Assembly: GCA_964417785.1 (NCBI GenBank)
Contig: CAYQJO010000100.1
Coordinates: 1-14,256, forward strand
Source of the DNA: DAOTUL01 sp034437435
GTDB taxonomy: Bacteria > Chloroflexota > Anaerolineae > Aggregatilineales > Phototrophicaceae
Length of the DNA: 14,256 nucleotides
Direction of reading: 5' to 3'
A model generated the notes under the pieces. It ran no database searches. It had not been told where the DNA came from and worked only from the letters and a program-made list of their open reading frames with translations. Position numbers and translations under genes: made by a program. Positions 1-6,833 of the stretch are shown here, in pieces (within the stretch, counting starts at the first letter, position 1; the number at the start of each line of letters is the position of its first letter).

Positions 1-4
1 TGGA

Positions 5-1795
5 CTAATCCACAACAATCGTGCCGATGATGGCAAAAGATTGCCCGTCATCAGTAAGTTGATCGTCGAAGCCATCATCGGTGCGCAAATAGAGCTTCAC
101 GCCGACACGGTAGGTGCCTGCCGGAACGCTATCCGATCCTTCGACCGGCGCAAGCATGTGCGGATCGTAGACCACCTCGCCCGGCGACCAGCTTGAGGTC
201 GGGCGGCGATAGTGCCAGGGCTGTGCGTCATGCTGCGCAACTATCTGTCCCTGGTTATCCAGGAGAAACACCGAGACGATGTAATTGTTGTCGGGCGTTT
301 CTGGTGCGGACCACCACAGATCGACACTCATATCATATATTTGGGCATCTCGTAGGGTTATTCCGGGGGCATATGTTACCAGCGGTTCCGGCGGCAAACG
401 GTCGTAACGATAGACGTTCAGATCGTTGCCCAACCAGTCCTCGGTCATGACGGCAGTCTGCACATGGCCTGAATCGCGCAGCATATCGAAGGCACTGCGA
501 TCCTGCGACCAGTGCATCAGCCACACATGATCGTGGTCGGCCAGCAGCGCCGGGACACCGGTCCAGTAGGTGTTCGATTGTTCCCGCTGCCACTGCCGCA
601 GTGAATAACGCTCGACACCATCGGGCATAAAGCGGTCGTAGTAGTAGATCACCTGCCAGTCACCTGACGGTGTGACATGGGCCAGTGCCAGATCACCCGG
701 TTGAGCATACTTGGCGGCATTGGCTCCCACCTCACGCCAGGGTGGACGCTGAACAGCGGTGTCGTCGGTGGTCACGCCGTAGATGACGATTGCCGCAACA
801 ATCAGGCCGCGTTCAAAGCCACGCAAATTGCCCATTCCCGATGCAACCAGTAGAACCACCGCCGGAGTGATCTGAGTCAGCCGATAGTCCATTAGAATCG
901 GTGTGGTGAAGTTCAACACGTAGGCTCCCGCAACCGGAATCACGATCCAACCCAGGAGCAGAAAGACGATTCCAGGCTGTATTAGAATCCGGTTACGGTA
1001 GAACACCAGCAGCCCCAGCAGCGCCAGCAGCAGATGCAGCGGCCACTGCGCGGTCAACCAGTTTTCACGCCAGTTCCACAGCGATTCGAGCGTGGATGGC
1101 ACGTTGAAGCCTGTCCCCACATTGGCCGTCTGGTCACCGACGACCAGCAGCAACCAGGGAACGAACAACGCACCAACGATCATGAGACTGACCAGGGCGC
1201 GGATACGGGTTTTATCGCGTAAAAAAATCAGAGCGTACAAGAACTGAACCACCAGAGCGGCAGCACCGATGTAATGGGTATAGACCAGGAGGAGAGAAGC
1301 GATTATCCAGGCGGACCGTGTGCGCTGGTTGGGCTGACGGCGTATCCAGCGCAGAAACGCCCACATGCTCAGGATCACCCACAGCACATGCCAGGTGTAC
1401 ATGCGCGTTTCCTGGGCGATGTAGATTTCCATATCGGCCAGTGCCAGCAGCAGGGCTGCCAGTACCGGCACCCACGACTCCCGGCACACATGCCGCGCCC
1501 GTTCAAGTTCACGGCCTAGCTGATAGATGGCCGCAACGCTAAGGACGCTCGGTAAAACGGAGAAGTAACGCAGCGCCAGTTCCGTGATCCCGGCGAACCC
1601 GGACCAGATACGCAGCAGGACGAAATAAACCGGTGGGTGAACGTCGTCCAGCAGCAGGCCAAACATATCATCATGCTGAATGGCCCAATAGCTGAATCCC
1701 TCGTCCACCCACAGGCTCTCGTTATCAATGTTGACGATGCGTCCGGCTGCGGCCAACAGCAGCACCAGTACCAGGACGGCGTGCGTCTTTGCCAT
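5..1795 (-). CDS. GT39/PMT-like polytopic membrane glycosyltransferase
   Basis: This 596-residue protein probably transfers a sugar from a polyprenyl-phosphate donor on the outer face of the membrane. It has an N-terminal helix (about 5-20), followed by WVDEGFSYW (29-37), where Asp31-Glu32 correspond to the catalytic acidic pair of the first loop of GT39/PMT and ArnT-type enzymes. DVHPPVY (51-57) and a Gln-Glu-Thr-Arg-Met-Tyr stretch (128-133) are the other usual signatures. Many hydrophobic segments follow up to about residue 340. From about 345 to the end the protein is soluble. The last 120 residues read as a beta-rich domain of unknown function. The ATG lies 7 bp after the recA stop, so it is probably co-transcribed with recA, although the Shine-Dalgarno is weak. 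The acceptor (protein, lipid or cell-wall glycan) cannot be told. Class is fairly certain, substrate unknown. Confidence 0.8.
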   Translation of the reverse strand: MAKTHAVLVLVLLLAAAGRIVNIDNESLWVDEGFSYWAIQHDDMFGLLLDDVHPPVYFVLLRIWSGFAGITELALRYFSVLPSVLSVAAIYQLGRELERARHVCRESWVPVLAALLLALADMEIYIAQETRMYTWHVLWVILSMWAFLRWIRRQPNQRTRSAWIIASLLLVYTHYIGAAALVVQFLYALIFLRDKTRIRALVSLMIVGALFVPWLLLVVGDQTANVGTGFNVPSTLESLWNWRENWLTAQWPLHLLLALLGLLVFYRNRILIQPGIVFLLLGWIVIPVAGAYVLNFTTPILMDYRLTQITPAVVLLVASGMGNLRGFERGLIVAAIVIYGVTTDDTAVQRPPWREVGANAAKYAQPGDLALAHVTPSGDWQVIYYYDRFMPDGVERYSLRQWQREQSNTYWTGVPALLADHDHVWLMHWSQDRSAFDMLRDSGHVQTAVMTEDWLGNDLNVYRYDRLPPEPLVTYAPGITLRDAQIYDMSVDLWWSAPETPDNNYIVSVFLLDNQGQIVAQHDAQPWHYRRPTSSWSPGEVVYDPHMLAPVEGSDSVPAGTYRVGVKLYLRTDDGFDDQLTDDGQSFAIIGTIVVD

Positions 1796-1802
1796 AAATG
1801 GC

Positions 1803-3914
1803 CTAGTCGTCTGCCGCCGGTTCAGTCGGGTTCAACTGGGCAGGCAGACCGAAATAGTTGCGAATCTGACCCTCGATGGCATCGGACATGGCCGGGTTTT
1901 CCTGGAGGAACTGCTTCGCGTTCTCGCGGCCCTGCCCCAGCAGTTCATCGTTGTAGCGGAAGAATGCACCGCGCTTCTCGATGATGCCCAGGTCGGTTCC
2001 CAGGTCGATGATCTCACCGGCTTTACTGATTCCGCGTTCGTAGAACATGATGTCGAACTCGGCCTCACGGAAGGGGGCCGAGACCTTGTTTTTGGTCACC
2101 CGGACACGGGTGCGGTTGCCGACATTATCGCCGCTTTGCTTGATCGCCTGGATGCGACGGATGTCAAGCCGGAGGCTGGCATAGAACTTCAATGCCCGGC
2201 CACCGGAGGTCGTTTCCGGTGAATTATGCACCACTACACCGTCCACAACGTAGCAGTGGTTGCCTTCGACCTCAATGTCGAACCGTTTCATGCTGCGGGT
2301 GTGTGGCTTGACGTGAATATCCAGAATCGGCATCGCTGCCGGCTCATCGCGCTCGCACGGTTCGATAACCAGCGGTTGATACAACCCGCGCATCTCAGGG
2401 GTGAGCTTGTACTCCATAAAAGGCGGAACAAACGGTGCGATCAACTTATGGAACCTGGGTGTCTCACTCACTCCGAAGTTGATCCGACCGTAGCTATCGA
2501 GTTTCGGGTAGATGTCGTACTTATGGAACCACTCGACCAGCATCTCCTGTTTGTCTTGTGGCATACCGACCGCGCAAATGCTGCACCGATTATCCCGCGT
2601 TTTGTCGAATGTGCCATCGTCCATGTACCAGATGGCGACGGCCAACGGTGATAATTTCTCTATCAGTTGCTTGCTGGGATTCTTCTTGCCATCAACATAG
2701 CCGTGTTCGTAGATGTTTGCCAATTCATACATGGGTAGGGTGTCGAAGCTATGTCCCCCACGCGAATTTGTTGTCGAATGTCCGACGAGGCCGTTGAACA
2801 ATTCTTGTTTCCAGAGGCAATAATCGTCCTGTTCCGCACCATGTTCGATCCGTAACGCAACGTTGTAATCGCTGGCATAGCGCATACTACCGTCGCCCAG
2901 AATAGAACCATAAACGATCTGCTCATGTGCTGGCGTCAGATAATGTTTGACGGCAGTAACAAGACGATCCCCAACCTCAATTTCACCAGCGGGGACATAG
3001 CCATCTTCGGTCAACAGTAGATGGTTGGGTGTGCAGGCAAACTCTGACCGTCCGCGAGCCTTATTGGAATCGACGACAAATTGCAGGAAGAATTCGGCGT
3101 TGCCATTATCAAACCAGTTGACAATGCGTCTCGGTTCAAACATGCGTGTATCGGTGTTGTACGACAGCACCTCGACACCCATCTTCTGGTTGACGATTTC
3201 GCCGATCTTCTCGGTTGTGCCATCTGCCAGTACCACACGCGCCGAGTAATTGAAGCAGCCAAACATCACCCCGACTTTCTCGCGAAGCTGGTTGGTGAAC
3301 ATCACGGTCGTATTCGACTGTTTGATGGCACCGGATAGCTTGCGCAGCGCCTGGCTCATCAGACGGGCCTGCAAACCGACGTGAGCATCGCCCATTTCGC
3401 CTTCAATCTCGGCGCGTGGGACCAGTGCCGCCACACTATCGACCACCACCACATCCAGCGCACCAGACCGCACCAGCGACTCGGTGATTTCGAGCGCCTG
3501 CTCACCGTAATCCGGCTGCGAAATATACAGCGTATCCAGATTAACGCCAATACGCTCGGCATACGTCGGGTCCAGCGCATGTTCCATATCGACAAAAGCA
3601 CACAAACCGCCCAGCTTCTGCGCCTGCGCAATCACGCTCAAGCACATAGTCGTCTTGCCGCTGGATTCAGGGCCGTAAATCTCGGTGATGCGGCCACGCG
3701 GCACCCCACCCACACCTATCGCAATATCGACCGTGAGCGAGCCGGTCGGGATGACAGCAACTGACATATTGTCGGCGTCACCCAGGCGCAGGATGGTCCC
3801 CTCGCCGTAGCGTTTGGTCAGGTCCGTGAGTGTCGCATCCAGTGCCTTGCGCTTTCCCTCATCTAGCGCACCGTCAAACATTTCGGGTTCGGGGGAAGTT
3901 TTCTTCTTTGCCAT
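1803..3914 (-). CDS. recA: RecA recombinase precursor containing an intein
   Basis: RecA is the ATP-dependent strand-exchange protein of homologous recombination and the co-protease of the SOS response. The precursor has 703 residues. Removing the intein (220-564) leaves a 358-residue RecA, a normal length. The N-terminal extein (1-219) carries Walker A GPESSGKTT (81-89), the conserved FVDMEHALDP (107-116), the Walker B-region strand VVVVDSVAALVPRAEIEGE (155-173) and the L1/L2 region with FTNQLREKVGVMFG (206-219). The C-terminal extein resumes at Ser565 with SPETTSGGRALKFYAS and ends in an acidic tail. The splice junction falls in the invariant loop-2 segment, so splicing should be essential for activity. 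The start ATG has only a purine-rich weak Shine-Dalgarno (GAGAAAAG). The glycosyltransferase follows 7 bp downstream, and the CAP-LysM gene ends 69 bp upstream. Identification is essentially certain. Confidence 0.98.
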   Translation of the reverse strand: MAKKKTSPEPEMFDGALDEGKRKALDATLTDLTKRYGEGTILRLGDADNMSVAVIPTGSLTVDIAIGVGGVPRGRITEIYGPESSGKTTMCLSVIAQAQKLGGLCAFVDMEHALDPTYAERIGVNLDTLYISQPDYGEQALEITESLVRSGALDVVVVDSVAALVPRAEIEGEMGDAHVGLQARLMSQALRKLSGAIKQSNTTVMFTNQLREKVGVMFGCFNYSARVVLADGTTEKIGEIVNQKMGVEVLSYNTDTRMFEPRRIVNWFDNGNAEFFLQFVVDSNKARGRSEFACTPNHLLLTEDGYVPAGEIEVGDRLVTAVKHYLTPAHEQIVYGSILGDGSMRYASDYNVALRIEHGAEQDDYCLWKQELFNGLVGHSTTNSRGGHSFDTLPMYELANIYEHGYVDGKKNPSKQLIEKLSPLAVAIWYMDDGTFDKTRDNRCSICAVGMPQDKQEMLVEWFHKYDIYPKLDSYGRINFGVSETPRFHKLIAPFVPPFMEYKLTPEMRGLYQPLVIEPCERDEPAAMPILDIHVKPHTRSMKRFDIEVEGNHCYVVDGVVVHNSPETTSGGRALKFYASLRLDIRRIQAIKQSGDNVGNRTRVRVTKNKVSAPFREAEFDIMFYERGISKAGEIIDLGTDLGIIEKRGAFFRYNDELLGQGRENAKQFLQENPAMSDAIEGQIRNYFGLPAQLNPTEPAADD
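2223..3257 (-). mobile_element. Intein in RecA with LAGLIDADG homing endonuclease domain
   Basis: This is an in-frame self-splicing protein insert of 345 residues (Cys220-Asn564 of the precursor). It begins with the Cys nucleophile (CFNYSARVVLADG), has block B TPNH (295-298), and ends with the penultimate His563 and terminal Asn564 (VVVHN), followed by Ser565 as the +1 nucleophile. Two dodecapeptide motifs of a LAGLIDADG endonuclease are present, YGSILGDGSM (335-344, Asp341) and IWYMDDGTF (428-436, Asp432/433). Both catalytic acidic positions are intact, so homing activity may be retained. The insertion after VMFG and the block sequences resemble, from memory, the recA intein of Mycobacterium leprae (the recA-b site), not that of M. 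tuberculosis, which sits elsewhere. Hand counts of three 60-base lines inside give 42-50% GC, against 62-65% in two lines of the flanking recA, as expected for an acquired element. Confidence 0.95.
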
Positions 3915-3951
3915 ATTCGATCACTTTTCTCTAACCGTCCGGGATTTGACT

Positions 3952-3980
3952 ATGATCGCACAAAAGTTCTAAAATTGCAA
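3952..3980 (-). promoter_or_regulatory. Candidate recA promoter with LexA-like box
   Basis: Read on the minus strand, TTGCAA (3975-3980) and GATCAT (3952-3957) are separated by 17 bp and match the -35 and -10 consensus at 4 of 6 positions each. The spacer contains GAACTTTTGTGC (3958-3969), one base away from the GAAC-N4-GTTC box recognised by LexA in Bacillus and relatives. The box ends about 43 bp before the recA ATG. The arrangement suggests an SOS-controlled recA promoter, but lexA is not in the window and the box in this lineage is not known to me. Confidence 0.4.
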
Positions 3981-3983
3981 GAC

Positions 3984-5090
3984 TTAATTCTGACGAATCC
4001 GTCGGACAAATTCATAGCCTGCTCCCAGGACGATCACCACTTGCAGCCCGACCGCGATGTAAAGCAGCACCGGCGGATCGTTGCCGCCTTCTTCGGTGAT
4101 GGCTGCCGGTTCGCCCATCAGATCGTCAGGATTCGGCGCAGCGGCCACTGCCACAGGCGTCACTGTCATCGCCATCCAGCTTGAATCCGTCGGGACGGAT
4201 GTTGTCGTGGGTTCAGCCGTCGCGGTCGGTGTTGGCGATGATGGCATGACGGTATAAGCCGCCAGGATCGGCACACTGTTCCCTTCGGTCGGATCGACCG
4301 TTGCGATAATGCCTTGATCCTCAACCACCGGCTCTGAGGTCACATCCGGCGGAGGACCACCGGGTGTGGGCGTGTACGTCCCATCCCAGGGCGGAATCAG
4401 CAGTACCGCACCGATTTCGAGATTATAGTGATCGTTCTCACCCAGGTGGTTCAACTCGCGGATACGCGGCAGATCGTCCCAGGTATAGCCGTAGATCAGC
4501 GCGATGTCGCCCAATGTGTGGCCCGGTTGAATTTCGTGCATGATATGACCGTAGTTATCGACACCGACCACATAGGGTGGCAGCCCCGGAACTGCACCGC
4601 CGCTGGAACGAACTGCGCTGCGAATATTCAGACTGCTGCTGCCGCCAGGATTGCCAAAAACCAGCACAAAGGCAGTTCCCTTTTCGCCGCTGGCTGAGCC
4701 AATCCCGACCTCAGTATAGTTGGTGCTGGTGATGCCCCGGTAATGAATCGGTGAATTTAACCACCAGTTCCAGGCCGTTGCTGCCGTCGCACGGGTGCCG
4801 ATGTATATGTTCTCACTCACCCAGGTGGAACTATAACCGGCACGGGCGGCTCGCACACTCGGCGTGGAACCATCCGGCTGCGTGTGGCTGATCTGGCCGG
4901 TTGACGCCATCCAGGACGCCTGATTCTGTGCCGCTGCTGACAGCGCCCGATTGAGCGAATAACCCTGCACCCCCAATGAGGAGCGCAGGTTATTGATCCG
5001 TGAGAGTAGATCGCCAACAACGTCCTGACCCTGTACGGACGGTGCAAGCAAGGCTATGATCGCTAGCAACACGACAATTTTCGTCTTCAT
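3984..5090 (-). CDS. Secreted, membrane-anchored CAP (SCP/PR-1) plus LysM protein
   Basis: This 368-residue protein is exported and probably held at the outer face of the membrane by its C-terminal helix. Residues 1-22 form a signal peptide (MKTK, hydrophobic core, cleavage near VQG-Q). A bacterial CAP/SCP domain spans about 27-147 with the characteristic SHT (His69), SENIY (Glu93), a WLNSPIHY segment (His117) and the closing FVLVFGNPGG. A LysM peptidoglycan-binding module occupies about 183-233 (HEIQPGHTLGDIALIYGYTW, then LEIGAVLLIPP). A Pro/Thr/Val-rich stalk follows (about 235-335), then one transmembrane helix (341-357) and a basic tail. CAP proteins of this type are extracellular, and their biochemical role in bacteria is poorly defined. 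The LysM implies cell-wall association. The gene is divergent from plsY across 129 bp and on the same strand as recA. No strong Shine-Dalgarno precedes the ATG. Confidence 0.88.
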   Translation of the reverse strand: MKTKIVVLLAIIALLAPSVQGQDVVGDLLSRINNLRSSLGVQGYSLNRALSAAAQNQASWMASTGQISHTQPDGSTPSVRAARAGYSSTWVSENIYIGTRATAATAWNWWLNSPIHYRGITSTNYTEVGIGSASGEKGTAFVLVFGNPGGSSSLNIRSAVRSSGGAVPGLPPYVVGVDNYGHIMHEIQPGHTLGDIALIYGYTWDDLPRIRELNHLGENDHYNLEIGAVLLIPPWDGTYTPTPGGPPPDVTSEPVVEDQGIIATVDPTEGNSVPILAAYTVMPSSPTPTATAEPTTTSVPTDSSWMAMTVTPVAVAAAPNPDDLMGEPAAITEEGGNDPPVLLYIAVGLQVVIVLGAGYEFVRRIRQN

Positions 5091-5117
5091 GCTGACAGTT
5101 TAACACATTGTCCGTTT

Positions 5118-5145
5118 GTTATCTTCGACGATTTAGCTACGCCAA
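5118..5145 (-). promoter_or_regulatory. Possible promoter of the CAP-LysM gene
   Basis: In the 129-bp divergent spacer between the CAP gene and plsY, the minus strand reads TTGGCG (5140-5145), 16 bp, then GATAAC (5118-5123), each matching the sigma-70 type hexamers at 4 of 6 positions. The same spacer holds two copies of AACGAAAC (near 5153 and 5184) and a small inverted repeat GTTTA-AA-TAAAC (5176-5187) on the plsY side, which could be an operator. No clear plsY promoter was found. Confidence 0.3.
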
Positions 5146-5219
5146 AAGCTTAACGAAACTTTTTCCGGGTTCGGTGTTTAAATAAACGAAACGTTGAGAG
5201 TGTACAGGTAGTCTATGCC

Positions 5220-5858
5220 GTGAACGATTCCAATCAAGTCATTTTGCTGATTATTATTCTGAGCTATCTGCTGGGGTCATTCCCGACGGCATTTCTGGTT
5301 GCCCGACTGAACCGCGTCGATATATTCTCTATCGGCAGCGGCAACATGGGTGCCACAAACGCCTTACGCGCCCTGGGATTTCGCTGGGGCATTTTTGTTA
5401 TGCTGGTGGATATTCTGAAAGGTGCGGTGGCGATCTACCTCTCCCGCCAGATTATACCGGATAGCAAAGCGGCGGCGACGACGGTTTCTGCCATCACGGT
5501 TATTATCGGCCATAACTGGTCTTTGTTTGCAACCATTCTGACCGGTACTCTGCGCGGCGGCAAGGGAGCCGCTACCACTTTTGGCACAATGCTGATGGTC
5601 GCGCCCTTCCAGGTTATTATCGGTATGGCAGTCATCGCAGCGGTGATCGTGGCCCGCACACGCTACGTCTCGCTCGGCGTGCTGTCGGCATTCGGCCTCG
5701 GTACAGTGTGGACAGGCGTCCTGGTTCTGCAAGAAGAAGCTGAATCCTATATTTTATTGTATACATTGCTGGTGCTGCTGCTGCTGCTGGTGCGATTCAA
5801 GGGCAATATTCAGCGCTTATTGGCCGGAACTGAGCGCCGTCTGGGCGAACGTGCCTGA
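5220..5858 (+). CDS. plsY: Glycerol-3-phosphate acyltransferase PlsY
   Basis: PlsY transfers an acyl group from acyl-phosphate to glycerol-3-phosphate to make lysophosphatidic acid, the first step of membrane phospholipid synthesis in most bacteria. The 212-residue integral membrane protein has the normal length and all three family motifs. These are LLGSFPTAFLVARL with FSIGSGNMGATNALRALG (18-53), DILKG (64-68) leading to the IIGHNWSLF loop and LRGGKGAATTFG (111-122), and a C-terminal RFKGNIQRLLAGTERRLG (192-209). Several hydrophobic helices separate them. The start is GTG, because the nearby ATG (5215) runs at once into a stop. AGGTAG near 5206 could serve as the ribosome binding site. The gene is alone on its strand, divergent from the CAP-LysM gene, with no downstream partner for about 1 kb. 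Identification is secure. Confidence 0.95.
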   Translation: MNDSNQVILLIIILSYLLGSFPTAFLVARLNRVDIFSIGSGNMGATNALRALGFRWGIFVMLVDILKGAVAIYLSRQIIPDSKAAATTVSAITVIIGHNWSLFATILTGTLRGGKGAATTFGTMLMVAPFQVIIGMAVIAAVIVARTRYVSLGVLSAFGLGTVWTGVLVLQEEAESYILLYTLLVLLLLLVRFKGNIQRLLAGTERRLGERA

Positions 5859-5947
5859 TTGATGCGTTGGGCCATCCTGTTGGTGGTCTACCCCCAGTTT
5901 GATGGAGTAACAACTGCTTATGAGGTGTGGCTGGTGTTCTCTCCTTG

Positions 5948-6217
5948 TTAGTTGTACACGTATTCAAGCAAAATACATCTAATGAACCATAAGACACTGC
6001 CCCACCCTTTCAAAAGATGGATCGACAGCGTGAACCAGATTGATATGACCTTAATCCATGCCTTCAAAAGATCGATCAACAGCGTGAACCAGACTGATAT
6101 GACCCAGCCGGGGACGATTGCGCAGATGACAGGTAACGCAATCGATACAAAGCAGTGCATCCTACCTGCTTTATTTGCCTTTTCCCAGAAACGCATGGCC
6201 TGATTACACTTGAACAT
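5948..6217 (-). CDS. Possible small membrane protein with a duplicated hydrophobic segment
   Basis: This is an unrecognised 89-codon reading frame. After a short basic N-terminus (MFKCNQAMRFWEKANKAGR) the translation is very hydrophobic and rich in Trp, Ile and Leu. It contains an 18-residue segment twice in a row, VISVWFTLLIDLLKAW then VISIWFTLSIHLLKGW, produced by a 54-bp tandem duplication in the DNA. The differences between copies in this frame are mild (Val/Ile, Ala/Gly, one synonymous Lys). In the opposite-strand frame they are all amino-acid changing, which slightly favours this strand. The ATG follows the stop of the 95-residue frame by 4 bp, an operon-like spacing, but the ribosome binding site is poor. 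It could equally be non-coding repeat DNA. Function unknown. Confidence 0.3.
   Translation of the reverse strand: MFKCNQAMRFWEKANKAGRMHCFVSIALPVICAIVPGWVISVWFTLLIDLLKAWIKVISIWFTLSIHLLKGWGSVLWFIRCILLEYVYN
6007..6104. repeat. Two-copy tandem direct repeat, 54-bp period
   Basis: Positions 6007-6050 and 6061-6104 match at 40 of 44 bases by eye, with a 54-bp period. Each copy begins at a TTTCAAAAGAT-like motif and ends at GATATGACC. The 10 bases between the copies are not repeated downstream. It lies in the 363-bp stretch between plsY and the 95-residue frame. The period is a multiple of three and both strands are open here, so it may be a duplicated coding segment or a pair of protein-binding sites. 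The rest of that stretch (5859-5947) shows nothing I can name. Confidence 0.85.
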
Positions 6218-6221
6218 TGGT

Positions 6222-6509
6222 CTAAGCCTGAGACTGATTCGATGTTGAACAGTCGTCTGATGGCATGTCCAATCGTTCGATGTCCTCTACTTCACCACCC
6301 GCATTGGTAACTGCATCCGTCAATGACGTGGTATTTATGGAACTCTGAAGGCGTATGACCAGACAATCCGCATCGCCAGCGTCTATCCGCCGTACAGAGA
6401 GGACACTGGGGTAAGCACGCAGAGCCGCCATTACCCCCTGTCCAAATCGACGGCCTGTGATCTTCAGGCATGATTGATCCTGTTTGTTGGTCGAGCGTGT
6501 GTCAGACAT
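6222..6509 (-). CDS. Small conserved-looking hypothetical protein (95 aa)
   Basis: The 95-residue product is not recognised by name. Its middle part (about 29-80) alternates strands and a helix, in the order YPSVLSVRRIDAGDADCLVI, RLQ, TTSLTDAVTNAGGEV, EDIERLDMP. This is the same pattern as the C-terminal regulatory domain (DUF4162-like) found after the nucleotide-binding domain of ABC-2 ATPases, including the divergent ATPase at 6834. The last 15 residues are polar. The ATG has a reasonable ribosome binding site (CAGGTG, about 7 bp upstream) and overlaps by 8 bp the end of a 47-codon frame. An 89-codon frame starts 4 bp after its stop. It may be a free-standing accessory domain or a remnant of an ABC ATPase. 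The relation to DUF4162 is inference from pattern only. Confidence 0.5.
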   Translation of the reverse strand: MSDTRSTNKQDQSCLKITGRRFGQGVMAALRAYPSVLSVRRIDAGDADCLVIRLQSSINTTSLTDAVTNAGGEVEDIERLDMPSDDCSTSNQSQA

Positions 6510-6645
6510 TCATGCACCTGTGTTCTGATGTCTGGGTATAGGTCGGTTGCTTGTGTAGCCGCGCTTTCATGCGCTTCCAGAAGCCACGACGCATCGCACG
6601 CTCAAACAGGCCGCTGGGGGTTCTGGTCGTCATGTATGTCCGCAT
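6502..6645 (-). CDS. Possible 47-residue basic peptide, coupled to the 95-residue frame
   Basis: This short frame was read directly from the minus strand. It starts MRTYMTTRTPSGLFERAMRR, continues GFWKRMKARLHKQ, and ends in TGA at 6502-6504. The peptide is strongly basic, with 10 Arg/Lys residues in the central 20. AAAGG sits 9 bp before the ATG as a possible Shine-Dalgarno. The frame overlaps the 95-residue frame by 8 bp in the ATG-to-TGA manner typical of translational coupling, and this overlap is the main support. No family is recognised. A second ATG at residue 5 is an alternative start. Confidence 0.35.
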   Translation of the reverse strand: MRTYMTTRTPSGLFERAMRRGFWKRMKARLHKQPTYTQTSEHRCMNV

Positions 6646-6722
6646 GGTGATGGGCCTTTCAACTTTCTGCGTGTCATTGATTTCAGTCTGTCATGGATAC
6701 AGTCTCAGATCACCCGGCTTAC

Positions 6723-6771
6723 GATCAGCCGATCACCTGGCCGTTTGACCAGTCGTTGCCTGGCTGAAGGC
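6723..6771. promoter_or_regulatory. Copy A of a shared intergenic element (operator-like inverted repeat)
   Basis: This 49-bp element is in the 188-bp spacer between the 47-codon frame and the ABC operon, ending 62 bp before the ABC ATG. It contains nested inverted repeats: TCAGCC (6725-6730) with GGCTGA (6762-6767), and CTGG (6737-6740) with CCAG (6749-6752). It aligns with 13440-13487 at 36 of 49 columns, with one gap and twelve substitutions that are all transitions. Weaker similarity continues on both sides. The two-fold symmetry suits a dimeric regulator such as the NarL-type protein encoded at 9896-10537, but this pairing is inference. No clear -10/-35 was found here. Confidence 0.6.
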
Positions 6772-6833
6772 AAGATTTGTCACCGGCAAGAGGCTGATAC
6801 CGTAGAGTCAAATCGACCAACAGGAGACATATC

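Noticed and set aside
1803..3914. recA as a pseudogene broken by an insertion
   Set aside because: The insert is in frame and has all splicing residues, so it is an intein and the product is expected to be functional after splicing.
6007..6104. CRISPR array
   Set aside because: Only two copies with a 10-base gap, too few and with no spacer-sized interval.
5952..6203. 83-residue plus-strand frame over the tandem repeat
   Set aside because: It starts with TTG without a ribosome binding site, and every difference between repeat copies changes an amino acid.
6551..6748. 65-residue plus-strand frame before the ABC operon
   Set aside because: TTG start, no ribosome binding site, overlaps the shared regulatory element and the better-supported minus-strand 47-codon frame.
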